Made by a program: the position numbers and the translations under genes. 64,000 bases of DNA. It comes from Calliopum simillimum. Lineage: Eukaryota; Arthropoda; Insecta; Diptera; Lauxaniidae. The notes beneath the pieces are model-generated. The model was given only the letters and a program-made list of their open reading frames with translations. It made no database searches and had not been told where the DNA came from. Every line of letters begins with the position of its first letter. Position 1 is the stretch's first letter. The stretch is from contig OX638370.1 in assembly GCA_951812925.1 (NCBI GenBank), positions 81,388,004 through 81,452,003 on the forward strand, read 5' to 3'. This document shows, piece after piece, positions 21,160-31,228 of this stretch.

Positions 21160-22320
21160 TCTCGAGAACGGATGCATCGATTTTAATGAAACTTAGAACA
21201 GTGTCAAATATTAACATACGATGAAGAATGAGCTAGGTTTGAACTTCGTAAATGCTCACCAGGGGGTGGGGCACTGCCCAAAATTTTAAAATTGATTTAG
21301 TCATAACTCGCAAACCATTTAAGTTATTTGGACTAAATTTAGTGAACGGGTACAACTTAATAATACCTTGCAACAGACAAAAAATGGGTGGGATCGAAGA
21401 AGTGTCACGCCCACTTTTTGGCCCTTGAAAATTTTAATTCAATATTACTCGAAAAGGACTCCAACAATTTTAATGAAAATTTAGGAGGTGTTACCTTCAC
21501 AAACGTGGATTATTATGTTATACACCGTTATATTGGAAAAACTCGTTGACGGGCGTGGCACCGCCCACAAAAATATAAAATGGTATAAAAAGAAAACTAA
21601 TAAAGCAAACATTTTGAAATTAACTGTGAGGAGCCTAATTGCTATAGGGCATCTGTGATCTGAAAGTGGGCAAAATATCGCAGTTGCGCGTGGAACCTCC
21701 CATACAAGCAAAATACGTAAAATGCTATATCTCGCAAATGTTACAAGATATTTCAATGAAATTTGGTATGTAGGTACTGCTTATCAATTCCTTTTAATAA
21801 CCGAAAAGTGGGCGATATCAAAGAAGTGCCACGCCCTCTTTTTGACCATTGAAAATTTTAATTCAATATTACTCGAAAACGACTCCAACAATTTTAATGA
21901 TAATTTAAGAGATGTTACCACTACAAACAAGGATTAATATGTAATATAACGTTATATTAGGAAAATACGTTGAAGGGCGTGGCACGGGCCACAAAAAATA
22001 TAATACGATATAAAAACAAAACTACTAAAGCAATCTTTCTGAATTTAACTGTAGGAAGTCTACTTGCTTTTAGGCACCTATGACCTGAAAGTGGGCCAAA
22101 TATCGCCGGTGTACGTGAAACCTCCCATACAAGTAAAACACATTAAAAGCTATTTCTCACAAATGGTACGCGGATCTGGATCATGAGTATCTAAAGCATA
22201 ACAAAAATTAGGCTTTGTTCAATAATTGCCACGCCCACTTTTTATCAAAATAAAAATTTTGGTTAATAACTCTGGTACAAAAAAACATTAGAATGAACTT
22301 TTTAATTCTTATATGCAGCC
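21160..22320. repeat. Repeat D, tandem duplication of about 425 bp
   Basis: Unit 1 starts near 21414 and unit 2 near 21839, both with TTGAAAATTTTAATTCAATA, ACTCCAACAATTTTAATGA, a GGGCGTGGCAC block and AACCTCCCATACAAG. Partial units lie before (21160-21413) and after (22200-22320). Confidence 0.75.
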
Positions 22321-22510
22321 TTATGTACTTTTTGACGCTGAATCCGTCTCCATTGCAGAACTTTCATTACACCTGCAGGATTTTGAAATAGCTATGAATA
22401 AAAACATCGACTAAAATAATTAAATCAGATTGTTGACCGAGCAGGGATCGGTCTCCAGGTACTTTTTTATGATATGACGTTTCAAACAGTATGCAAATAA
22501 ATAAAAAAAG

Positions 22511-22930
22511 AATCTTGCATAGTTTTTGGGGGCGATTTTTGTTCTTGAAACATACTGTTTTTCATATTTTGTACTGAGGTTTTGCATTCGCTATAACTTC
22601 TTCAATTTCAACAATTTGAGTAGAGATGGATTTTATAATTTTTTGTGAGCTTCAATTCCATGAAGTGTTCTTGGCACCTAAGGGTGGTAGAAACTGAGAT
22701 AATGAGTAGAACTAGTCGAAAAAAACATTTGAGATAAATTACTTCTATGGATGAAATATAGCCCGCATTGAAACGTTTAAAATGATATAATATACTTGAT
22801 GATCAGTCGTCAAGTGGCGGAGCTATACGAAAAAAGTATTTAGGAGCTTTTATAAATACTATATATATTTTTACTATCTAGTGCGCCTGCTCACGGGTTA
22901 AACGAAACTTTTAAGCTAGGATATCTCTTA
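22511..22930. mobile_element. MITE-like element C, copy 2 (right end lost)
   Basis: Matches copy 1 from its left terminus (CTTGCATAGTTTTTGGGGGC) through GGGTGGTAGAAACTGAGATA to the ACTATCTAGTG/GCTCACG block. The terminal inverted partner is not found on the right, so this copy is truncated. Confidence 0.75.
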
Positions 22931-25754
22931 GAAAAAAAAAGATATTGAAATACCTTTTCATGTTTCTGTTTCCAGGGGCGACATCTCCTTCATCAACTGT
23001 AATACATATAAGCATTTTAGTTGAAATCAAGATTTTTCTTGAACCTTTTATAGGCGCACTAACTTGGTTTTGGCATGAAGTTCAGCATCAAGCTTAATTC
23101 AACTTTAATATAATCTTTAAAAATGAAATTAAGATTTTACGTGAACCATTAAAACAAATGTGAAATAATCTGGCTGTTTGTTAGTTTACTCCAAGTTTTT
23201 ACCTGAAAAGCTTTTGTTAACGCATAAAACGTACGTAAACAAGAGCTTTTCAGGGCTAAAACACGAACACTCATAATAATAATACAGATGGCGTACTTGT
23301 TGTAGAACTTGCAATTCACCAATTTCAGCTATCAATTCAACTTAATACAGTAGACGCTCACAAATTAGAATCACTTGGTTTATCAGATGATTCGAATTTC
23401 TGGACGTTTTTTTTTTTCGAATATAAATATAAAATATTAAGTAAATATACTTCAAGAAACTAAAATAAAACTAAAAAAATAAAATAATTGTAGCTAGCGT
23501 AGCATGTCTCAAAACCAGAGTGTGTTACCAACTAACAATTTGGCAGTTTTTCACAGCAGACGGCGCTAGTGAGCCTTATGATCTATGCACATAGGCGATA
23601 CTGTACAGAGATTTTATCCGTGTCCAATAGCGTATTCGGTAAAATAAAGTGTTTTCTTTCATTAGAAAATCGGAGTCAAGGGTTCGAGTATGGTTTCTGA
23701 CAAGATTTAACTAAAACTAATCTGATGAAGCCTATATACATGTTTATATATGAAAATATATAAATATGTATGTATGTGGAAATAGCCGAAACATATGTAA
23801 CTAATTTCCATGTTAACACTTGCTTGCGTCTGTTGTTGAAAAATTGAAAAATGACTAGTTCAATATAAATTTATCATACTTCAAAATAAAACTCTTTTTT
23901 TTATTTAATATTAAATTTGTTCAATAGCTTGTTGATTTTAAAGTTTTGAATTGTTCTTAAAACCACGTTCTATAATCAAATTTTCCTCGGAACCAGAGTT
24001 AAATCAAACTTAATTCGTTCCGTATTTTGATAAATAAGTTGAAATCGAATTTGTATTGCAACATACCAAATTGACATCAGTTTCAGTTTGTTTTACTGAA
24101 AAGTGATTTCGATTTGATATTAATTAAGAAAAATAAGTTGATAGAATGGCAAATATTTTTGTCTATCGGAATAATCCTTGATTAGAGACCTTGATTACAG
24201 ACCAAGGAGTAGTGTAGTTCACTTTTGTCTACAACTTCAGTTGGCTATGATCTCTCTTATTATACTTTACCTTTCAACTTTTCAAATCGGATCATTACTT
24301 TCCGAGATATCAACCATTGATAAGGTGTCTCAATTCCAGACACACATAGAGTTGCAATACATTTATTTCAACAGAAGATATCTCGAAAGGTTATGCTAAT
24401 ATTGGAAAAGTTAAAAGGTACACTACACTAATGCCTGGATGAGCGTCATATGGCTGAAAGCTGATTCTTTTTTTAGAGTAATGATAATTTGAACCTTGAC
24501 CTGATTGTTGCCAAATTTGGATTCAGCAATAGCAAATTAACAAAAAAAGTTATAGAAATCTCATTACAATTTTCGTGTCATTTCGGAACACCTAAAATTA
24601 CAGAACATGACTAGTAAACTGGATATTATAACAACCCAATATCTCATTTTTGTTGTAAATATTAATTCTTAATAATTTTGGAATAAGAAGTGAAAAATAG
24701 AATTACATATTTCTATTTAATTTTCTTCGCTTTTCTGAAGGGAGAGGGTGCGCGAGCTTGCGAAGGACTTGAAAAGGGAAGCGTGATTCAAAACGCGTTC
24801 TCTCTTGTTTAAAAATCACGCAAATATGAACAGGAAAAAGTTCTAACATTGGAGAAATTAAATACTTTCGTAGAGAGTAGCAGAACTACATAACAATGAC
24901 CTTCTATTTTGAACACGAACCAAAATTTTATTCTCATCAACAAAATGTTGTTCCCGTTGGGTGCGAAAAGCTGCTTATCACATGCTTCAGCCAACTGCAT
25001 AGTGCCTGCCACTGCTCACAGATGGCAGGTAAAGCGAGCTGACCAGATTAAACTTAGTAGAAATGTTTGATTGATTTTCCTGACTGGAATAACTAACGTT
25101 CCTACCTTTTTGTTTGTTTGACCAAAACTTTGTGCAAAAAAAAGCTCTAAAATATGAACATCAGTTTTCTTAAACTTGAATCAATCAGAATGTAAATTTA
25201 TTTCCAAATTCTTTTATTTATGTGGGTGGGACCTGTGTAACGAGTTTTTGAGTTATTAAATAAAAAATATTTATTTTGAAATTTTTTTTTTATATGTTGC
25301 GCCTTTCGAAAATGTGAACAAATAGTTCATATTATTGCGAGCACACTTAGGGTATTCCTTGAAACGTGTCATTGCCTCGAAAATATCTTTAACTCTTGAT
25401 AAGTAGTTGAAAGAGATTCGTATTGATTTTAACAACTATTTCGAGCTTACGAGGTTTTCGAGGCATTTACACGTTTTACTGCCTTTCGTTAAAATGAACA
25501 ATCTCGCAAAAATGAAAAGGCTTAGTTTTAATTAGTTCATATTATCGCGAGCGCACTGTAGTTTTATTGAATAATAACCATATAATATTTTACAATTTAT
25601 CCATTTTATTTATTAACTACACAAGAAGGCATAATTTTGGCATATTTGAGAAAATTAACTCGTTAATGGTAAACTATAAACTATAATGGCTGTAACCAAC
25701 AAATTTAATGATTATTTTGACTACCGAAAAAATGACAATGACTCGAGTAAAGCG
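22931..25754. other. Long non-coding stretch, no gene seen
   Basis: AT-rich sequence without a convincing open frame. Minor items: TACAGTAGACGCTCACAAAT at 23347, which looks like a pogo-type terminus without a clear partner; a microsatellite-like TATGTATG tract near 23765; the direct repeat AGTTCATATTAT.GCGAGC at 25326 and 25538, enclosing TTGCCTCGAAAA and a TTTTCGAGGCA inverted pair. Confidence 0.5.
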
Positions 25755-26151
25755 TAAAATAGCCTACATTGCAGTATCTTGAAAATGTTGCTTATATGGG
25801 AGGTGCCACGTCCTCTTGTCCGAATTCGCCTAGGTTTTGCTCAAAGCTTGTGATTACAATTCGTAGTAATTATATGTATTTTGGTTGCATTGTCGTGAAA
25901 AAGACTCCTAAAGTTGCATTTTGAATATATTTTTTATATGGGCGGTAAGCGTGTCCGTTGACCGATTTCGTTCATTTTCAATCCCTCGGGTTAACTTTTA
26001 TGGGAAAGCCACTGTACCAAATTTCATCGGATTATCTTGCACAGTTTTCCTAAAAAGTGTATTTCCACACGCAGCCAGCCAGACACACGGACATGGCTAT
26101 ATCGACACAGGAGGTGACGCTGATCAAGAATATATATACTTTTCTATATAT
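25755..26151 (-). repeat. Dispersed repeat B, copy 4 (partial)
   Basis: Reverse orientation; it runs from TGGGAGGTGCCACG.CCTCTT through ACGGACATGGCTATATCGAC to ATCAAGAATATATATACTTT, where it stops at the same TATATA point at which copy 2 is interrupted. It lacks both outer ends. Confidence 0.8.
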
Positions 26152-26229
26152 TGTTACAAAAATGTTGTCCCAAAAAAACAAAACTGTTTTCGCACATTTT
26201 GTGCTAAATCTGATAAATCTGGTAGTTTG

Positions 26230-26790
26230 TTGTAAAGCCACAGTCTGGCAAGTCTAATTCAAATCATTGTTTACATAATTGTCGCAGTTCCGTTGCGCTT
26301 TATTTGGCATCGAAATTAAAAAAATTAAGTAAAATGTGAAAGGAATAAAGTAAAAGTGTTAAAGTGAAATAAGTGAAATAATTGTGGAATAAAAGAGCAG
26401 AAAGTGCGAGTGTTGTGTAAGTGAATAAGAGAAGAAGAAAAAAATGTAAAGAAAAAACAATTTATGTGCAAGTCCGTACTTGTGGAGCCTCAGCACCGGC
26501 AGAGATATCCTGCAGGTGGGTAAGTGATTGCAGCATTCAATTTTATTCGGAATTCTGATAAATGTTAAGGAAAACGAATCCAGTTTTTAAGAATAATGAA
26601 CATTTAATTGTACACATATTACCCAATGAAAATCTGCTACAATTTATCCAAACTCTCATATTCCCATCGCAATTTTCATGAAAAATGAAGCACCAGAAGA
26701 AGCAGCGGGCAGAGTTCATCCATCAACCAATGGTTGATGGATGAACTAAAGTGTCGCATTTTAGCATATTTGAGATAATTCTCTGGTGGG
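26230..26790 (+). repeat. Direct repeat E1, resembling a 5' leader with a splice donor
   Basis: It corresponds to 30535-31060 at clear but reduced identity. Shared features in order: CTGGCAAGTC, a GAGTGTTGTG block in purine-rich leader-like sequence, GGAGCCT.AGCA.CGGCAGAGA, a splice-donor-like site before AGTGATTGCAGCATT, ACCAATGAAAAT.T, then ATGAAAAAT and GGTTGATGGAT.AACTAAA.TG. E1 carries a perfect 15-base inverted repeat (GTTCATCCATCAACC/GGTTGATGGATGAAC) that E2 lacks. The leader-like composition and conserved donor suggest duplicated transcription-unit starts; no long open frame is present. Confidence 0.6.
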
Positions 26791-27224
26791 TAAGTAAGTA
26801 AACTTTTCGGTTTTAGCATGAAAAGACGGACACTCACTGTACACTTAATGAAACTGATTTCATGTGAAGAAGCACGGAGATATATTTAGGGGGTCCTAAA
26901 AACGTGCAAATGCCTCAAAAACCTCGTGAACTCGAAAGTTACTGATATTAAGCAAACTTTTGAAGTTGAGATACCTTACTTAGAGTGAAAGATTACTTTA
27001 ATACACTTCCTTGGGAGTACAATAATATACAAAACATTTTGAATTTCCTTCCTTTAAGTTAATTAATAGAGCAGCTTAGATGTAGAGCGCAGTTTGAAAA
27101 TAAGGGACTGGCATATCCCACTTGAAAACACAAATTTCATAAAAATCGATGCAGAGGATTAGCCATGGGAGCTTTTTTTTTATTTACAATTATAGTGATA
27201 ATATTATCGTTCCTTAAAATACAT
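26791..27224. other. Spacer with a degenerate short repeat
   Basis: No gene. TTTCATAAAAATCGATGCAG near 27130 recurs in diverged form at about 28205, 28327 and 28422, so palindrome F appears to sit inside an older repetitive stretch. Confidence 0.5.
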
Positions 27225-28178
27225 GTGTCAAGAAAGGTATAAAAGTTTCGGTACGATAACGACGGAAGTTGGAGGTGGGAAAAGAAAGTTTTGAGGGTCA
27301 GAAAACGGAAAATACGGCCCCAAAATCATAGCTGTTCATCTAGACAAATGGTACTGATAACTAAAATTTCCTTTTAAATCGAAAAAATCGTAAAAAATAA
27401 AACCAACAAATAAAAACCAAAATAGTAGTCGCCTTAGATGTATTTTTCATGCAAAATCTGAATCCGGCACCGAAATTGCGTTAACTTGTCAGGACTTTGA
27501 CATATCTTAACCGATAAGTGCAAAAAACGCAGTTTTTGGCTATTTTTGAAGTTTTGTAACAAGTAATGATAGTTTTTGGCCATAAAACTTGTTGTGTTAT
27601 TTGAAAGAACTAGTTTAGGCCTTCAAAATCCTATTTGAATTATATCGATATCTTTTTTTTTTCGAAAATATCGTAGCCTAAAAATTTGAAAAACCTCAAA
27701 TGCACGGTTTTTCGTTATTTCAATTCGTGATATTTCAGAGTAAAATAACGATATTGATATAATTCAAATCGAGTTTTGTAGGCTAAAACTATTTCTTTCA
27801 AATACCATATCAAGATTTATGGCCAAAAACTACCATAACTTGTTACAAAACTTCAAAAACAGCCAAAAAAGGTGTTTTTTGAACTTTAAGGTGAAGATAT
27901 CTCAAAATCCTGATAAGTTGGCGGAATTTCGGTGCCGGATTCGGATTAAGCATCAAAGTATGTATCTAAAATGACTATCTCGGTTTTTATTTGTTGGTTT
28001 TAATTTTGCGATTTTTTCGATTTATATGTATGGAAATTTTAGTAATCGATACCATTTGCTTAGATCAACACCTATGATTTTGGGGCCGTATTTTCCGTTT
28101 TCTGACCCTCAAAACTTTCTTTTCCCACCTCCAACTTCCGTTGTTATCGTACCGAAACTTTTATATCCTTCTTGACAC
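27225..28178. repeat. Long palindrome F (arms of about 430 bp)
   Basis: Left arm 27225-27655 and right arm 27745-28178 are near-complementary along their length, with a loop of under 100 bases. Paired landmarks: GTGTCAAGAAAGGTATAAAA with TATATCCTTCTTGACAC, GGAAGTTGGAGGTGGG with CCCACCTCCAACTTCC, and AGTTTTTGGCCATAAAACTT with its near complement. Both ends carry TATAAAAGTTTCGG or its complement. No coding frame. It could be a fold-back transposon or a hairpin-RNA source; the sequence alone does not decide. Confidence 0.85.
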
Positions 28179-28522
28179 CTGTGAGTTCTAGCCCTAGCTT
28201 TCTAATAAATTTCATAAAAATCAACGCAGTTGTTTATCCGTGAGAGTATTTTTTTATTTAGAGGTGTGGCACCACCTACTGAAAAACATAATGGTCACTT
28301 AAACATTTCTTAGTGCTAAATCTATCTCCATACCAAATTTCGTAAAAATCGAAGCAGTGGTTCAGCTGTGAAAGCGTTTTTTCAATAAGGTAACTTTCCT
28401 CGGTGCTAACCTTACCAATTTTTGTAAACATCAATGAAGTGGTTTAGCCGTGTGAGCGTTTCTTCACTTAGAAAAAAAAAAAAAAATACAATCCTATGCA
28501 TTGCTCCCTGTCAAAACTTATC
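28179..28522. repeat. Degenerate tandem repeat between palindromes F and G
   Basis: About three diverged units of 95-120 bases contain TTTCATAAAAATCAACGCAG, TTTCGTAAAAATCGAAGCAG and TTTTGTAAACATCAATGAAG. A GGTGTGGCACCACC block recalls repeat D. Confidence 0.5.
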
Positions 28523-28817
28523 GAAGACTGATTCCATTTCAATTTATCCGGTGAGTGTGCACTTAGGCTTGCAAATCAACTTCAAACTAGCAAAATATTT
28601 TTCAACAATCAAAATAAGGAAACACGTATTTTTTTTTTTTTTTGGTTTGGACCAAAATTGGGGACTTTATGGCGTTTTGTAGGAATTTTGCCGAAAATTT
28701 AATTTTGAAAAATTCATGGAGTTTAATCGGTTTTTTCAACCGCATTTCTTTATTTATCAACTGATTTACATGAATCAAAATTTATTTGGTGCACAATAAA
28801 ATTCTCTTAAGTAATAA

Positions 28818-29180
28818 TTAAAATATTAATATTGAGTTCTTCTATACAAAATGAATAAAAAAAAATACACAGTTCAATTTTCACTTTCCTAGACGGTTTT
28901 GCGATACTGATTCCGAAAATGGCACTTACATTCTTCTGCCATTTTTGGTTTTCAAGATATCTTGAAAAACTTGAATAAAACCCATAAATTTGAAAAAAAC
29001 CGAATTCTTTGTTTTTGAGACACAAAATTCATTTATAGTAAGTTAGATGGAACTTAAATATACTCACGGTATAGAAAACCAAGCATTGTTTGTGTTTTTT
29101 GCGATTTGACCGTACCTTGGCTCTTGTTTTTCTTCGAAAGTTCTCGGGATTTTGATTAGTTTCTTTTTCGATTGCTTCAT
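28818..29180 (-). CDS. Small three-exon gene, left (intact) copy of the inverted pair
   Basis: Minus-strand exons 29180-29068, 28960-28930 and 28841-28818, with GTGAGT and GTAAGT donors and AG acceptors in matching phase, encode 55 residues. It begins MKQSKKKLIKIP, continues RTFEEKQEPRYGQIAKNTN and NAWFSIP, then YLENQKWQKN and a short hydrophobic end. It is basic, without a signal peptide or membrane segment. AATAAA on the minus strand lies about 30 bases past the stop (near 28790). The mirrored copy at 29452 keeps the start, donors and frame of exon 1, which supports a real gene rather than chance. I do not recognise the protein; a longer product through other splice choices is possible. Confidence 0.55.
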
Positions 29181-29184
29181 GAAA

Positions 29185-29445
29185 TTTCGCGACACATCAT
29201 AGTCTGTGAAATGACCACACGGCTGCTATCCAGACTGCATGTGAGTTTCTAACTCAAGTGCTAAAACTGACACCAGCTATTCAATTAAAAATTTTGCTGT
29301 TGATGAACTTTATTCCTTTAGAATAAACAAAATTGAACAGTGGAAAAATGCAAAGAAATGCAAAAGTATTCAAAAATGCCATGTTTGGAAGAGTGAGGGA
29401 ACCAGAGGGTTAACTTCTTGTTATATAGCCAGAACATCTCAACAC
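29185..29445. promoter_or_regulatory. Shared central spacer of the divergent gene pair
   Basis: The only non-duplicated part of inverted duplication G, about 260 bases between the two divergent start codons. If both copies are transcribed their promoters must be here or overlap the arm ends. No clear TATA box on either side; it is not notably CpG-rich. Inference from position only. Confidence 0.35.
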
Positions 29446-29451
29446 AATTAC

Positions 29452-29696
29452 ATGAAAGTAATCGAAAAAAAACTAATCAAAATCCCGAGAACTTTCGAAG
29501 AAAAACAAGAGCCAAGGTACGGTCAAATCGCAAAAAACACAAACAATGCTTGGTTTTCTATACCGTGAGTATATTTAAGTTCCATCTAACTTACTATAAA
29601 TGAATTTTGTGTCTCAAAAATAAAGAATTCGGTTTTTTTCAAATTTATGGGTTTTATTCAAGTTTTTCAAGATATCTTGAAAACCAAAAATGGTAG
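29452..29696 (+). pseudogene. Right copy of the inverted small gene, with nonsense codon
   Basis: Exon 1 (29452-29564) encodes MKVIEKKLIKIP and then the same residues as the left copy up to NAWFSI, ending at a GTGAGT donor. Exon 2 begins at 29672, but its seventh full codon after the junction residue (TGG) is followed by TAG where the left copy has CAG, so the product stops after ENQKW at 45 residues. The exon 2 donor (GTAAGT at 29703) and the next acceptor (TTTTGTATAG near 29790) remain. AATAAA lies near 30039. Only a few exon-1 codons differ between copies, so the duplication looks recent or the arms are kept alike by conversion. Confidence 0.6.
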
Positions 29697-30534
29697 AAGA
29701 ATGTAAGTGCCATTTTCGGAATCAGTATCGCAAAACCGTCTAGGAAAGTGAAAATTGAACTGTGTATTTTTTTTTATTCATTTTGTATAGAAGAACTCAA
29801 TATTAACGTTAAAAATTGCAAATTTTACACTTATAACAAAAAAAGCAAGAAAACCGCCATTACTGAAATAAAGAAGACGAGCTTTACTATCACTGTGCAA
29901 ATTTTCGAGAAAAAAAAAAGATGGTGTTTTTGAGAAAATTAGCATTTTTATTTAAAATATAAACATCAATTTTAAGGAAAGTAAGGGTTAAAGAAATTTT
30001 TTTTTTAATTAGTACTTAAAAGAATTTTATTGTGCATCAAATAAATTTTGATTCATGTAAATCAGTTGATAAATAAAGAAATGCGGTTGAAAAAACCGAT
30101 TAAACTCCATGAATTTTTCAAAATTAAATTTTCGGCAAAATTCATACAAAACGCCATAAAATCCCCAATTTTGGTCCAAACCAAAAAAAAAAATACGTGT
30201 TCCCTTAGTTTGATTGTAGAAAAATATTTTGCTAGTTTGAAGTTGATTTGCAAACCTAAATGCACACTCACCGGATGAATTGAAATGGAATCAGTCCGAA
30301 CAAAAAAAAAAGTCAAGCAAATCGGTTGAGATTTAGGTAGAGAAACAGGGATTTAACCGATTTCATTTGCCTATTTCTATATAAAATTTCAAGAAGAAGA
30401 AACAGACATTCACACAAAGTTCCATCAAAAGTATCGAGCTTATGATAGAATAAACGAAAAACATTGCAAAAAAATACTCAAAAACTTTGTCCCTAAAACA
30501 AATAATTTCCGTACACTGTGATGAATTCAACAAT

Positions 30535-31060
30535 CTGGCAAGTCGAAACAGTTGGATCAGTCCTTACGAAAAATTGTAGTGCCGCCGGTGTTTTTCGTTG
30601 CGAAATAACAAAAAAATTGAATGAAATGTTAAATTAGTTTAATAAAAGTGTTTTAATAATAAAAGTTGCTAGTAAAAATGCAAAAAGTGAGAGTGTTGTG
30701 CCAGTGAATGAAAAAGAAAAAGAAAAACATGTTAAGAAAAAATTAGTGTGCCCGTAGTCGCTGCTTTTGGAGCCTTAGCAGCGGCAGAGAGATGCGCTGC
30801 AGATCGGTGAGTGATTGCAGCATTTAATTTTCTTTTGAGTTTTAATAAAAATTAATTGAAATCAGTGCAGTTTTCACGAATAATAAATAACATAAGTATT
30901 TATTCAAATTTTCGCATTTAACCAATGAAAATTTATTACAATTTGTTCACTTCGTTTTTCGATCGCCAATTCGCAATGAAAAATAGAGCAAAAAATCACC
31001 AAGAGGAGGCGCTTAAATGGTTGATGGATAAACTAAAATGTCACATTTTGCATAATGCTA
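30535..31060 (+). repeat. Direct repeat E2, leader-like, with a short open frame
   Basis: Counterpart of 26230-26790. A GATCGGTGAGTG splice-donor-like site lies at the position conserved in E1. Downstream, ATG at 30976 opens a 37-codon frame (MKNRAKNHQEEALKWLMDKL and on) closed by TAA; the E1 equivalent is disrupted. Whether this encodes a peptide is unknown. Confidence 0.55.
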
Positions 31061-31228
31061 AAAAGGAGCATACTTTTCGGCGAATTTAAAAATATTTGCA
31101 TTTAGTGTAAACTTCTGATCTCATTACGAAAACAAAGGTGTCGTACAAATAACAATTTTTTTTTAAACGGCCTTAAATTGTTTATGGCCAAAAAATTTTC
31201 AAGCGAGTCACCTAAGAATTAAAACGTA

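Larger units (their letters stand above)
28523..30297. repeat. Inverted duplication G (arms of about 660 and 850 bp)
   Basis: Left arm 28523-29184 pairs with right arm 29446-30297; the arms look almost identical by eye apart from about 190 bases (about 29815-30008) present only on the right. The outer ends are GACTGATTCCATTTCAATT and AATTGAAATGGAATCAGTC. The non-repeated centre 29185-29445 is about 260 bases. Each arm contains one copy of a small spliced gene, transcribed away from the centre. Confidence 0.9.

Noticed and set aside
23347..23607. Possible pogo/Tigger-type MITE (TACAGTAGACGCTC start)
   Set aside because: The proposed right end (GGCGATACTGTA) matches only partly, so boundaries are not supported.
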